Positions 1 to 12,563 of a stretch of DNA of 64,000 nucleotides are shown here, piece after piece. The stretch is from positions 13,799,501-13,863,500 of the forward strand of contig WPIO01000004.1 in assembly GCA_009760855.2 (NCBI GenBank), written 5' to 3'. Positions within the stretch are counted from its first letter, which is position 1. Each line of letters opens with the position of its first letter. A program made the translations under genes and the position numbers. The stretch is from Cristatella mucedo. Its lineage: Eukaryota; Bryozoa; Phylactolaemata; Cristatellidae. Under the pieces are notes generated by a model. The model was not told where the DNA came from and ran no database searches. It was given only the letters and a program-made list of their open reading frames with translations.

Positions 1-50
1 CTCAATGCAAATTACGGTATGTCAAGAATGCATGGACCAACTTGGATGGG
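1..50 (-). repeat. LINE-A fragment at window edge
   Basis: The stretch around 27-50 (tgcatggaccaacttgga) matches the minus-strand LINE-A copies near 43560 and 59190, in the region just upstream of the LDFCNSLL motif of the reverse transcriptase C-terminus. Only a short piece is visible. Confidence 0.4.
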
Positions 51-80
51 TGCTGCCTAAATTAATGCAAAAAGTCGCTT

Positions 81-153
81 CGCCCGAACGGGGACTCGAA
101 CTCCGGACCCTCAGATTAAAAGTCTGATGCTCTACCGACTGAGCTATCCGGGC
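81..153 (-). tRNA. tRNA-Lys (anticodon TTT)
   Basis: Read on the minus strand this is a complete 73-nt tRNA without an intron or encoded CCA. The 7-bp acceptor stem closes with one G-T wobble. The A box is TAGCTCAGTCGG and the B box is GGAGTTCGAGTCC. The anticodon loop reads CTTTTAA, giving anticodon TTT. It looks functional, unlike the many degenerate tRNA-like SINE heads elsewhere in the window, which have no intact cloverleaf. Confidence 0.95.
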
Positions 154-2750
154 AGCTTGTTGGGAAGGATATATTTATTAAGACCTTTACTCTACCGATG
201 CCTCTCCGGCAGCCTAACCAATTCAGAGTTACAGTAATCTAGTCTAGAGAAACCAAGAAAACTTGCTGCTTTGGCTAGTAGCGCCTAATCACGGACAGGG
301 GTTAAACATTGTGACCGTATGTGGATGCGGTTTTCGAAATAAATCAGTAAACGTTATTAAGAAGTCATCAAAAAGGACACTTACTTAAGGAGCGCTCTGC
401 GATGTCGCGCTAGCGTCCGTCCAAATTGAAGAGCCAAGTCGCTTATTACGACCGGACGCTGAGGGTTTCCTTTGAAGAAGGTATTTAGTTTCACCGTAGT
501 TGTAATATATATATAGAAAATTCTTTGAAATTCAGGACCGACTGTCGCTATGGCCGTTCAGGGGTACGTCGATTCCCGGCGGCGAGCTGAAGCGTAATGC
601 GAGGTTCAAAAAGTACACGCGCCACCGAGGTGTGCCGCAGAGTGGGTGTGCGAATTTACGTGGAATTTTGCTGCTATCTAAGCATTTCCACAGCCATAAA
701 GTAAGTGCGTGCGACGTGGGAGTCCGAATAAGACAGCATCTATCTAGTGGTACCTCTTCTTCAGATGTGCGTCTAATAGGGAGCGGCGTGCTGGATGCTA
801 AACTACATATAGGGAGACTGTGCTAGCATGGTAGAGGTGCTACGGCCGTCTAAGGGTCGAAAGGTTGAAGGTCGGCGTCGTTGTTGAAATCGCGATTGCT
901 ATAGTTACCCGCGCGATCCCTCGTGCGAGTATCGCCTCGCTAGAGATCTCAACGGTATGTGCTGGCTCACATTTCGCGTGTATTTACTCATGCTTACTAA
1001 TCGATAATATGTCATATGCAATTATTTAAACCGAGAATCATGAGTTTGAAGGATTGTGGCACCGGGCCTTGCCATACAGTGCTCGTTGATGCAGTGAAAT
1101 AATTGACATGGGCAAATTCTTAAAGTAAGCCGTTATCTTTCGGATGGTCTGCAGGTGCGCGTCTGATTATTAGCTTTAATACATGGCAAAGGAAGTGTGA
1201 ACCAAATCGGCGCCGTGTATGCACCTCGAGGCGTAGCAAATAGCATGGCCGCTGGAATAGGAACGTGTTCGATTAAGCATCTTGGTGCTACGCAAGGTCT
1301 CATGACTGAATTACCACTGAGGCGATGGCAAGCGTTTTTTATTCGAATGCCCACCACGTTCTGCCCGTCCTTCGTTACGTCGGCCTGATTTCCTGTGCGA
1401 AAGCGACAGCTGCCAAAGCGCCCTACCCATGCACTAACTTAGACCGCAATACGGAAGCACAAATTCCAGCCAGTTGCACGGCTTCTGCAATATGCGTTAT
1501 TGGCCTTAAACTGTCGCACTACCGGTTCCAAGCCCGTATAATTAATCCAGGAACCGAGAATGATTACTATCAGTCACAATCTGACTGATTTCGCACGCAG
1601 ATGTTTCGTAGCTATGAATCCTCTCTCTGTACACAATTTCTGGAATAAATGCCTACTCATGGAGTTACACTGCACGTCTAATTCCAAAGGCTTGTATCTA
1701 GAGGCAATTGCAGCAGCAGCAGCAGCAGCGGTTCGCAGGTGGGAGAAGGGAATCGCTGTATTTGAGAAAGCATTAAGGGGCTGCGGGGTGCATTCGACGA
1801 CGCCAGGAGGGGGCGGTGCGTAGATGCCCGCCCTTAATTCCGCTGTGTAGGCGGTACTAGGTAGCGTCTCACCAGGGCTAGTCGTCGAGTAGACACTTTC
1901 CACCTGTCGGCCAGAGCAGCGGCGGCGGCCTTGGGTAATTAGAGCTTCATCTGCCCAGCACGCTCGGCGCTAGCAAATGAAGGGTAGACTCGGCGGTGGT
2001 CTGGCATTAAGCCGATCATTTGTATGAGGCAGGCGTCGCTCACTGCTCACTGGACGCGCTGGCTCATGCAGCTAGTCCGTGTCGCGGACGCCCCTGCTTC
2101 CGCGAGTTCGAATTCGGCGCCCGAACAGGATGCATCGTGGCTGCATGCGCCACTGCAGGGTCATGGGCCAAGCACTACCCGAGAAGCTCCCATCTGCATT
2201 CCAAAGGGCCACCGTCGCCGCCGTTTCGACTTGGTTGCCAGGGAGACCTTTCGGCTTTGCCTCTGGCATCGGCAGCAGCCTGTTGGCTTGGGTTGCAAGA
2301 ACGCTAGCGGTCTCCTGGAATTTTCGTGGGCAAGCTGTTTAAGAAAGTGTGTCTTATGAGAGAGTGGATTTCGACGATGTGTGACCTCCTCTTTGGCTCG
2401 ATGATTCCTGCTGTCCCGACCAACCACGGAGAGTGTAACAGTGAGACGGATGCAGACGTTTGCTAGAATAAGCCCACCATCCGTGCTCATATCTGCATTG
2501 AGACGAGCTTCCCTTCGGAGTGCTGTCGATCGGTGCAAAAGCCGTTCCGCACGGCCAAGTGTGCCTTTATCTGAAGCGTACTTTTAGAAGGCGAGCTTGT
2601 TATAAGAGACTACTGTACTGGTACCCAGCCGTCGACATCAAGCAACAACGATTGTTCCCCTGCTAACCCCAGTTTAAATCCTGCATCACATCGGTAATAT
2701 AATCTGAATCAGCATATGCGAGTGTACATCTGTATGCGTCGACACGTGTG
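154..2750. other. No recognisable gene (154-2750)
   Basis: I see no gene here that I can support. There is a short CAG run at about 1710-1728 and a somewhat GC-rich stretch at 2020-2340 that is open in several frames, but none of the translations resembles a known protein or has convincing splice sites. Confidence 0.5.
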
Positions 2751-2756
2751 TATGGC

Positions 2757-2768
2757 TTTCTGTGTGTG

Positions 2769-2824
<56 letters not shown>
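2757..2824. repeat. (GT)n microsatellite
   Basis: Almost pure GT dinucleotide run, broken by one C at 2770. The His-Thr open frames on the minus strand are its translation and are not genes. Confidence 0.95.
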
Positions 2825-2825
<1 letters not shown>

Positions 2826-3639
2826 AGCACACGTCATCTCTCTTGGACTCATACGTTTGCTTACTTGTAGAGTGACCGATTGCAAGCAGCCCGAGCATGC
2901 AACAGGATCGTGTGGCAAGTAGTGACTCTACTCTGCAGGCTCGTGGCAACATGTACCGGGAGCGGTAAGAGTCAGTCCAGCCTACAGAAGCCTTGCTTGA
3001 GCAGCTTGTCCTACAAGGTGCGGTGCATTGGCCAGTTCCTGCTTGCTCATCACTCCGGCTCACATCTCACACCTCTGCTTTTCGGTGCTCACATATACAC
3101 TTCCCATTACAATCCTCCTGCTATACTATCTTTAGGTTCGATTGTCTGCCGATCACCTGTGTGCCGCTTGTTTCTTTTGGCCGGCCTACCTCTTTCCGGG
3201 TCTCACCACGCAGTGACGTATCACCATAATGTATAGGAAATGAGGGAATCTTCACCCGTTTTCACCAATGAGCAAGGTTCCAAGGTCAAACGCTTTTGTC
3301 TGCCGCGTGAATAACTGCAGTGGCTGCATTGTGTGCATTATCTTGTGGTCCGGAAGGCCACAAGTTCGTCGACACAATTTGCACGGTGTGCCGTTTGTCG
3401 TTGGCAATGGCACTGACCAAGTGCTGCCACCCATGAAGCTGCTCGAGGCTTGGTCGTGCCCTCGAGGGATGGCCTCCAGCGTGAATACCAGCCCAATCTT
3501 ACCGATTACAAGTCGTAGTGGCCAATGCCACGGCATGCATCATTCTGGAAGATTCGATGGTGCTCGTTCTGGGTCTCGTATTAAAGCTGCCAGAGTGAAC
3601 TTGGCATTGTTTTTCAAGCATGATTTTACTTACCATTCA

Positions 3640-3782
3640 ATTGCATTTCCCTTTGCAGCAAATGTAAAGCGCTTAGAAAGAGATTAAGTTCTCTGAGGGT
3701 GCTTAATCATTATTATTATTATTATTTTATTATTATTATTATTATTATATACATTATTATTATTACATTATTATTATTTCCA
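3640..3782 (+). repeat. LINE-A 3' tail
   Basis: It carries the conserved LINE-A 3' end: a 'tttgcagcaaatgtaaagcg' block, then 'tagaaagagattaagttctctgagggtgctt', here ending in a long (TTA)n run. Only the 3' terminus is preserved, which is typical of 5'-truncated non-LTR insertions. Confidence 0.85.
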
Positions 3783-3819
3783 ACACCGCTTTGGCCGATG
3801 CACAGGTACACCAGCACGA

Positions 3820-4062
3820 TCGCATCTGTGGCCCACCTTGCTCACGAATGACCTAGAATAGAGGTGGTTCTCCCTCGGAATGAAAAAGCAGAGCCAAAAT
3901 CGATCCACTCGATGAGCAACCGCCGAGTTCGTTGCGAATAAACACTGATTTTTGCTCCACTTTTCATTAATTGTGGGTATAGCCCCGCCTATATGAAAAT
4001 GGCCCCTACATAAAAATTTTGTTAGTGTCATCTCTAGATGAAAATCCAGGCTCTGCCACGTT
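3820..4062 (+). mobile_element. Repeat D copy 1 (MITE-like)
   Basis: Its right half (about 3925-4060) matches the second copy at 23868-24355: 'gttcgt..aataaac', 'tgtgggtatagccccgcctat', 'cccctacataaaaattt' and 'agatgaaaatcc..gctctgccac'. The outer end GCTCTGCCAC is the inverse complement of GTGGCAGAGC, which begins the second copy. That points to a DNA transposon with terminal inverted repeats. The left end is not clear in this copy, and no transposase is visible. Confidence 0.5.
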
Positions 4063-4064
4063 GT

Positions 4065-4133
<69 letters not shown>

Positions 4134-4162
4134 CACACACACACACGCACACACACACACAC
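4065..4162. repeat. (CA)n microsatellite
   Basis: CA dinucleotide tract of about 98 bp with two G interruptions, directly abutting the right end of repeat D copy 1. Confidence 0.95.
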
Positions 4163-4639
4163 GTATGCAGGTATAGATTAATAGATAGAAATACGAGTCT
4201 GCAGAGACAAGACTGGTGGCCCTCGGATTTTTTCTGCCCGCACTTAGCATTTTGTTCGAGACACCATCAAGCAGCGTATCGCAAGAAAGAAAAAACAAAC
4301 AGTGCTTGGGACAGGAGGCTACTTCTGGTGGTCTAGTCATCAGCTGAAGGCCTATGCTTCAAGCAGAGTTTCAGCCAGATTAATTGCAGTACTGTCACCT
4401 CGATCGGGCCAGCAACCTGATCGACTGGCAACCCTGGACAACCACTGCCTAACTAAAATAAAGATGCCTTGCAGAAACAGAGTAAAAACCAAAAGAACAG
4501 AGGAACGGTTTTTGTAAAGTATTAAAGCTTAATTTCAAATTGAAAATCTCCTGAAATTCGGCCAGCTTTGAATGTGTAGATGAAGGCGATTTGTACTTGC
4601 TTAGTAGTGATGCACACTCTTCTCTTCATTCAAATTACC

Positions 4640-4670
4640 CACGTTATAGATCCAGTTATTTTCACAATTT

Positions 4671-4715
<45 letters not shown>

Positions 4716-5745
4716 TGCCGATATAATCTCCAAGCATAATATAGATTTTCATAGCAATATGCAGATGACACACCATTGCTCTGATACTCCCCTGCATCCT
4801 CCTTCCATGCCTTCCAGCTCGTTGAACTCTCTCAACTTCCTCACAGCTTGTCTTGGGGTGACTTTTGCACTTTTATGGCAGCAATCTCTCCCAAATGGAA
4901 TGGTGATACAACAAACTTACTAGTAATGGGCATAAGCATAACGATCAATGTGAGCTCAACCAGCCTATTCCTGTAGCTTCTGCACACAATCTGGGGTCCT
5001 GTTCCGAAGTGACCTTTTACTAGATGAACACATCAGCTCTGTGGTCATGTCTGCCTACTTTCAGCTTGGCACCTACACAAATTAGGGCCTGCTTAGATAA
5101 AGCTACTACAGCCAAGCATGTTCATGCCTTCTTGACATTCTTCGATTCGTCTTCTGGAACTCCCTATTCGTTGGTCTTCCTGCCTATGCAATAAGACTCT
5201 TACAGTTGGTGCAATGCTCTGCAGCTAGGCTTGTCTGTCAAGAATGCTGAATTTATGACAATACACCACTTCTCACCGTCCTGCATAGTACCTTCATCAA
5301 GCGGCATAACGACTTAAGGTTCTGCCACTCACTTTTACGTGCCATCAGGCACTTGCTCCTAGAATACCTATCCAAAATACTTCCTACTCAGGGCTTGGAT
5401 TGTGCAATCTGCCCTTCCAACTCAAATCGTTTAGCAGTGCCTCTAACCAATCTCAATCCTTTGGAGACTACGCCATCAGTCTGCGTGCTCCTAAAGCCTG
5501 GAACTCTCTCAACTTATGTCACGGTATCTCCTGACTTTACAGTTACCAAAACCGGCTAAAAACCTCATTGCTCCTCACAGCATTTGCTTAGTCCATCTTC
5601 ATTGTCTGTTTCGTACTGCTGTGTGAGGCCACTGTGCATTAGGACACTATAAATATCACGAAGAGATTCATCTTCTTCTTTTCCAGCACGTGTGAAGTGC
5701 ATAGAAAAGTGTGCGATTCTCTCTTAGGGTGCTACAATGTCTCCT
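4640..5745 (+). mobile_element. LINE-A relic with reverse transcriptase remnants
   Basis: This is a degenerate non-LTR element. Around 4757 it encodes QYADDTPLL, the reverse transcriptase catalytic box, followed by a Ser/Leu-rich stretch with SLNSLNFLTACL. From 4990 to 5560 it carries frameshifted pieces of the C-terminal region (QLVQ..SAARLV, NPLETTPSVCVLLKPGTLS). At 5695-5740 it has a diverged copy of the 3' terminal block. A (CT)n tract at 4674-4711 interrupts its start. Stops and frameshifts show that it is dead. The family resembles L2/CR1-type LINEs. Confidence 0.8.
4674..4711. repeat. (CT)n microsatellite
   Basis: Pure CT dinucleotide run inside the LINE-A relic. Confidence 0.9.
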
Positions 5746-6283
5746 CAGCATTATCTTACTGCTATTATGTTCATGTGATCTCTTACTGTAGTGCTCCAAT
5801 CAGCCCCAAATCGCATTAGTACGTCTGCTCCACTCATGCACTGTAATGTATCTTCATTTGTAACTCCATAAAGCCACGACGACTCAGTGGATGTTACACT
5901 GGAGAGTCTTCTATAGAGCTCTCAAGTCCTTTAAGTGGCTATCGGTACCCATTTGGTAGCCAAGAGACTTCATCTCACGCAACAAAGAGAAAGTGAGAAG
6001 CATGGCTGAGTCAGGAGGGCAGTTTAAGTAGTGAGTAGCATGGAAGTAGCAGTACAGAACCGCTGGAAAGGATGTGTGCCACAGTCGGCAACAGGAGAGT
6101 AGATGTCGTTGCATAACAATCATGGAAGTGAGTTCCTCAGTCTAGAGCCACTGCACTTGCAGTGGAGCAGCTTGCATCGGGGGGGGGGGGAGGGCTGTAC
6201 TTCGAACAGGTCAGCTGACAGATACACACTGCTGCTGTGTCACGTGGCCTGCTGCTCACCCAGTGGATTCTGTTACGTCGCAG

Positions 6284-6422
6284 GATCCTCGCTAGTGCAC
6301 GAGAGGAGCTTGTGCTGCACCGCGAGTCGCTGTTGCGGCAGCTGCGGTTGCTGAGGAGGATCAACTGTAAGCTTGTACCCGAGCAGGCATTTTCAAACTA
6401 TCCTCCTGGCATGGAATGCGAG
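6284..6422 (+). other. Candidate internal coding exon, unidentified
   Basis: A 139-nt open segment is flanked by an acceptor-like ...tgttacgtcgcag and a good donor GAG|gtgagt. Read with one leading base it gives 46 residues: a charged, Arg/Leu-rich, possibly helical stretch (REELVLHRESLLRQLRLLRR) and then a hydrophilic end (SNYPPGMECE). Composition and donor look exon-like. I do not recognise the protein and could not find convincing neighbouring exons. A possible following acceptor lies near 6845. It could also be chance. Confidence 0.3.
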
Positions 6423-6949
6423 GTGAGTACTGGTGGACTGCTTTATTGCATCAGCGAATTAATGAACTAGTTGCCTTGTTTTCATGCGCCAAATTTCAAT
6501 AACCAATGTTGGCTGTGAATCAGTCACCGAAAATGCCGTTGGAGCATTTTGAGTTATCCTGGGATCTTGCTCGCATTTGTGCTTTGTGTATGTATCTGCA
6601 AAGAGATATCTCCAAATGGCAGGGTTTTGCTTATAGCAAGCTTTACAGCCACCTCTTAATGCCCATGCAAAACTGAGTCGTACTGTAAATTTTTGTTTAC
6701 ACAAGTCTAAAATTTGCTATGCAACTGCGGTTCCATTTTCAGGTGTCCCACTTGTACTTTTTCCTTTTTCTTCTCGTTTGTTTTCTTGTTCTTTTTCGTT
6801 TTGTTTTGCACTGTTCGGGTGTTTTACTTATGCATACACCTGTAGCCGAATCTGGAGGGGGTAGGCTACATCCCACCCAGCAGCTCCCTATTCCGGCTAT
6901 GCCGCCTCAGCTTCAGCCACGTCGCTGGGCTAGGGCAAGCTGAGTGGAA

Positions 6950-8160
6950 ACCTCTTTATAAAAATATCGCATGCACCAACAACAACGGGGAGCTAAACAT
7001 AACTACTCGGGAGCCTAGGTAAATTAGGCTACGGGGGAAGGGAGAGAGGGAGGGGAGAAACTACGGAGCTAGCCTTCCTGACACGGGAGGGTACTCTTGG
7101 ACGGGAGCAGTCTTGGAAGACGGCAGCAATCCACAAGTACCAGTCAAGACGAGATTGGTAAGACATTGGCAGCAGTTACGGGGATTCACTAGCGAGGCAC
7201 ATCTCAGCTAGCCGATAGTTCTGGCTCAAGTATAGGGAGGCTGCAAACAACATGCTATAGGGAGCCATGAAATATATGAGCCATAACAGCAAGCGTGCTC
7301 ATCTCCAGTCACACTCAGGCATTGGGTCCTTGTGGCCGTGCGTGGGTGGCCACATCGTCGGTGAAAGCCAGACATCTGTCCGGATTCTATGCTGAGCGTG
7401 GCCGAGAGCGCCAGTTATCACGAACCGGGCAGACAAGCGTGTCGTACCCAAATGTAAAGATTAAGAATATCGTACATCCGGGTTCAAACTCTAAGGTCAG
7501 ACCTTGACCTTACCGGTGACCCTAATCACAATGCGGCGTTCCCAGGCTGTCTCGCCTATGTACAAATCACGTGAGATAGTGAAGGAGTCAGCCATGCCGC
7601 ATTTATTAATAACGAAGGGCTGTCATGCATATCACAGCATGATGTGTCTGTAACGTGCCATGTCTCTGGCTAACAGCTATAAAGTAAGTTAGCATAGATT
7701 TCTAGCTTAGGCAACATTCTCTCGAACTACTTACATTTGTCATCTGCAGCTAAGTTCTCATCGCCTTACAGTTGTTTTGTTCTCAGTAATCAGCAGCTCT
7801 AATGCTAGTCATGCAGGTGTCACGTCAAATCTGCTTGCCGATTTTTACTTGAGCTAGCAACGATCTCTGTGCCGGTCAGAGCAGTTCCATTTTTGGTAGT
7901 AGCTTCGACGTGTAGACGTAGCTCATCCCTGCGAACGTCGAAGCCGGCGATTTCCCTTTTGTTAGTGTTTGGAGATCTTCTCCTTGCTTAATTCTCCCGT
8001 GCTGCCTCTCCCACCCCGACGACGAATCTTCTGCTCACCCTTTGTCTGTCTCTATTTCCGAGTGGCCTCGTCTTGCTCAGCCTCACTGCGCAGCCATGTC
8101 TTACTCTAGGGAGACAATGATGGTGAGCGACGGTTCGTGTCTAGCTAGCAGTGTTCGCGG
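6950..8160. other. No recognisable gene (6950-8160)
   Basis: I see no supported gene, repeat family member or RNA here. The sequence is of mixed composition, with pyrimidine-rich stretches near 7980-8100. Confidence 0.5.
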
Positions 8161-8164
8161 TTAG

Positions 8165-9000
8165 CATGTTCCAAAGTGACATCTCTTTAGGCGACCACAT
8201 CATCTCCACAGTCAAGTCTGCCTACTCAGCTACATGACGTTGCTAAAATTCGGGCTTGTTTTGCCAAGGATAGCACCTCTAAATCGGTCTATGCATTCGT
8301 GACATCCGGTCTCGATTTCTGTAACTCACTGCTTGCTGGTCTACCGGCCCATGCACTCAGGTGTTTACAGCTGGTGCAGAACTCTGCAGCTAGGCTTGTC
8401 TTTCGTAAGCGTCGCAGTTGCCACATCACACCACTTCTCGCCGACCTGCACTGTCTTACAGTCAAGCAACGTTTCGACTTCAAAGTTGTATCACTTATTT
8501 TAGGTGGTTTTATTCTTTGGCTCCAGCCTATCTATCAGATCTACTCACCCACCAGGCTAAGTATTGTTAACCCGCTTTTTGGAATTTAACTGTTTACCCA
8601 TACCCCATACAAATCTCAAATCCTTTGGAGACCGTGCCTTTAGTTCGTATGCTCTCAAAGCATGGAATTCACTCCCGACTTGCGTCACGGCATCTCCTGA
8701 CTTGTCCACATTTATAAAAAGAAACTAAAAACGCATCTATTTATCACAGCATTTAGTGGGTCCGTGTGATTCGTCGTTTGTGTGCTTATGCTTGCTGACA
8801 CTGCTGCATGCTATCACTAACCGTATTTGCATGCTGACCCTGTGCATGTCACCTCAAACCACGTTATGCTTGTTCATTGAGCATGCTATCGCTAACCATT
8901 CGATCATACTTCCTCCACAGCAAATGTAAAGCGCTTAAAAAGAGATTGAGTTCTCCTAGGGTGTTATATAACAAATATATTATTATTATCATTAGCAGCA
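8165..9000 (+). mobile_element. LINE-A 3' half (reverse transcriptase C-terminus plus tail)
   Basis: The piece encodes the C-terminal region of an L2/CR1-like reverse transcriptase with few interruptions at 8299-8500: the GLDFCNSLLAGLP, LQLVQNSAARLV, HITPLLADLH and VKQRFDF landmarks. These are followed by a frameshifted NPLETVPLVRMLSKHGIHS-like end, a roughly 200-bp 3'UTR, and the conserved tail (8920-8975) ending in a short TTATTA-type run. It is 5'-truncated and inactive. Confidence 0.88.
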
Positions 9001-9580
9001 GCAGCATGCTTGGATGTCCTGTCGGCTTATTCCATGCAGCTGCCCGCCATGTCCCTCTGGTTAGCGCTAACAGCTCGCCTACTGTGTGTCAGGGGTGTCA
9101 CTGTGCACGACGCGCCTGTTACCGCAGCCGCCAGGTTACCTCGGTAGCAGCTCTCAAGCAGCATCCCCGGACAGAAGGTCAGCATCCCCCCTCCCGGACA
9201 GTATCAGAAGGAGCCGAGGCCACGTGGCCACGCCACCGCAGCTGCTGAGAGCGTTATGGTTCCGAATTTCCTTGAATGCCGGGCTCTGCGGGATGTTAAC
9301 CAGTCTGGGGCTTTAAAGGCTTTTCCGGTATGTTGCATACCGGAAATTTAGTACTCGACATGAGAGCCTTGCACGGGCCATGTGAAAGAGTGCTGACTCT
9401 AGTGGCCTAAAGCAAAATAGACCGTACCCGTTGAGGCATCTATCCACATGCACTATGTGCTGCATCCGACTGTCGGTCGGTTAGGCATGGACAATGGCTC
9501 AAGGCTGATGACTGCAGGCAAAGTGCAAAACGATACATGCATGTGGAAATAAAAAGGTTGACTGGGGTTTGTGGGCGCAC
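9001..9580. other. No recognisable gene (9001-9580)
   Basis: Unique-looking, moderately GC-rich sequence. I see no supported gene or repeat. Confidence 0.45.
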
Positions 9581-10735
<1,155 letters not shown>

Positions 10736-10737
10736 GA

Positions 10738-10910
10738 ATAAAGGTTAGCATATCAAGCAGTCTCATTTATACAGTGGCAAAAGAGCCTTACCAGTCTATC
10801 GCCCAGCTTGCCAGCAAAGAATAATCTGCTGCAGGACTCGAACCCGCGACCCTGGCAGTGAAGGAGAGAGAGGCTTACCGCAGGGCTATGACCCAGGGTT
10901 CAAACCGTCA
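10738..10910 (-). mobile_element. SINE-B copy
   Basis: Minus-strand tRNA-derived SINE. The head contains the Pol III B box (read on minus: GGGTTCGAGTCC) preceded by CTGGGTCATAGCC. The 3' part carries the family signature CTTTTGCCACTGTATAAATGAGACTGCTTGATATGC, here diverged. Confidence 0.7.
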
Positions 10911-11590
10911 AACATAGGGCATGCCGTTAGCGGTGCAACGAATGGGTGCCTCTGCAGGCCGAGCCAGACTCACCGTTTCGTGCTGCCCCTAAGCCCCCTC
11001 CATTGGTACGGTACAGCCAAGGTTAATCCCACGCATGGCCAAGCTTAAGTCTTCGGTTAAGATTAAGTTTTAGGCTGCATGCTGGTTTTGCTACGGCACG
11101 CAGGCCATCAGCTGATCAAACCAGCTGTTACCGGTTTCAGTTGGCACACCAAGTTCAAGCGCTGTAATGCAGCACAGCAGCATTGGTGGACAAGCAGCAG
11201 ACAGTAGGATAGCGCAAGCACACACCGTCAAGGCTCTGCAATCTAGCTTGCAGGCATTAAAGCAATCCCCAGACCTCTGCGTTGGCTGCCTCAGCTGACT
11301 TGCAAGGAGGCCACCTAGTTTTGGAGGCCAACCAGGATGCCGCACGCGCAAACATTTAATTAAGCTTCGTTGCACGTGACCGTATCACTCGCAAGGTCAA
11401 GGTCACGACTATAAGCAAACCAACCATAAAACTGTTTTCAAAAAATCGCTATTTAACCCATGACAACAGTAATAATGATTCACAGCAGTAATTGAAAAAA
11501 GCCAGTTTGTGAATTTCACAACGGAGTTGTGTAGGCTGAAATGGGGCGCTACTGTGCAACAGCAACTGACAGTATAAATAACGATTTTAA
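10911..11590. other. No recognisable gene (10911-11590)
   Basis: No supported feature. The sequence becomes AT-rich towards 11400-11590. Confidence 0.45.
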
Positions 11591-11598
11591 AAATATCC

Positions 11599-11604
11599 TT
11601 TATT
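11599..11604 (-). promoter_or_regulatory. Candidate polyadenylation signal
   Basis: AATAAA on the minus strand. It is the first canonical signal I can see downstream of the XRCC4 stop (12564), about 960 nt away. It could equally serve the weak candidate exon at 11689-11907. Confidence 0.4.
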
Positions 11605-11688
11605 TCCCATTTCAACATACGCAATCGCTGATCTCTAGGTCTGATACACATCAGCAAGAGCGCGAATAGCCACATGGACGGTTCTACT

Positions 11689-11907
11689 TCAATTAATCTG
11701 CTCGAGCAAAAAACTGCAAGACGCAGCTCTGCAGAGACTCGGTGCAAAAGTAGAGCCCGAATAAATTTTATAAGAAGGCCATTGCTGGTCGTGTGCAGTT
11801 ACACAAATTAGATACTCAATCACTTGCCGCAATTCATTTTCTAATTCGTATTTCATTGCTTGGGCAAAAGACTCGGACGGTGCTCGAGCACCAATGTCCC
11901 AGAGGAT
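11689..11907 (-). other. Candidate terminal exon, unidentified
   Basis: On the minus strand a pyrimidine-rich acceptor (CTTCTTGCCGTTGCAG) opens a 72-codon frame beginning ILWDIGARAPSESFAQ and containing MKYELENELRQVIEYL. It ends at a stop, and an AATAAA follows about 85 nt later. It looks exon-like, but I recognise no family and find no upstream exon. It may lie in the XRCC4 3'UTR, be an alternative last exon, or be a chance ORF. Confidence 0.25.
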
Positions 11908-12240
11908 CTGCAACGGCAAGAAGGAGGCTGCCGAGTGCAAAGCTACAGCAGCAGCAGCAGTGACAGAGCATCAGCAGTGACCAGGGCAGGACCTCGTATG
12001 CAGGCGGACTGGATGCGGCGCTTACGCTTATATAAGCTCGTAGCTCACAGCTCATCACTGACAAGGAGTAAGAGATAGATGAAATGGATTACAGCTTCAA
12101 GCCATAAAACCACCTCGATGGATGGTGATAACCGAGATCGAACGATGAATGAAGACACCTAAGATGGGGCACAGGCATTAAGTCATAAACAAATGGGATG
12201 ACTGTACTCGGAGGAGCAAGCACAGTCCCACACACAGTCC

Positions 12241-12313
12241 TACACACGCACACCACACACACACCACACACACACCACGCACGCACGCAAGCACGCACGC
12301 ACACACACACACA
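12241..12313. repeat. CA-rich microsatellite
   Basis: Imperfect (CA)n with CACGCACGC interruptions. Confidence 0.85.
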
Positions 12314-12563
12314 TGCGCATGAACAGGACGACGGTTGACAAGTTGACAAGGCAACTCTACTTACATACATACATACTTACCGTCACTACAAGATTGCAGA
12401 TCGCAACACCCAGCTATCCACGCATTCAGGCAGCTGTGCATGGTGTGTGGGCGATAGCACCGGCTATCGGGGGGGGGGGGGAGCAGTGCTCACAAAGGCA
12501 AAGACTGTGCTTTGCACTGTTGAGGGAAGGTGCAGCAGAGGCTGCTACACTGCTAGTCGTACC

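Noticed and set aside
2161-2538. 125-codon minus-strand frame in GC-rich DNA
   Set aside because: No recognisable domain, low-complexity basic composition, and other frames equally open.
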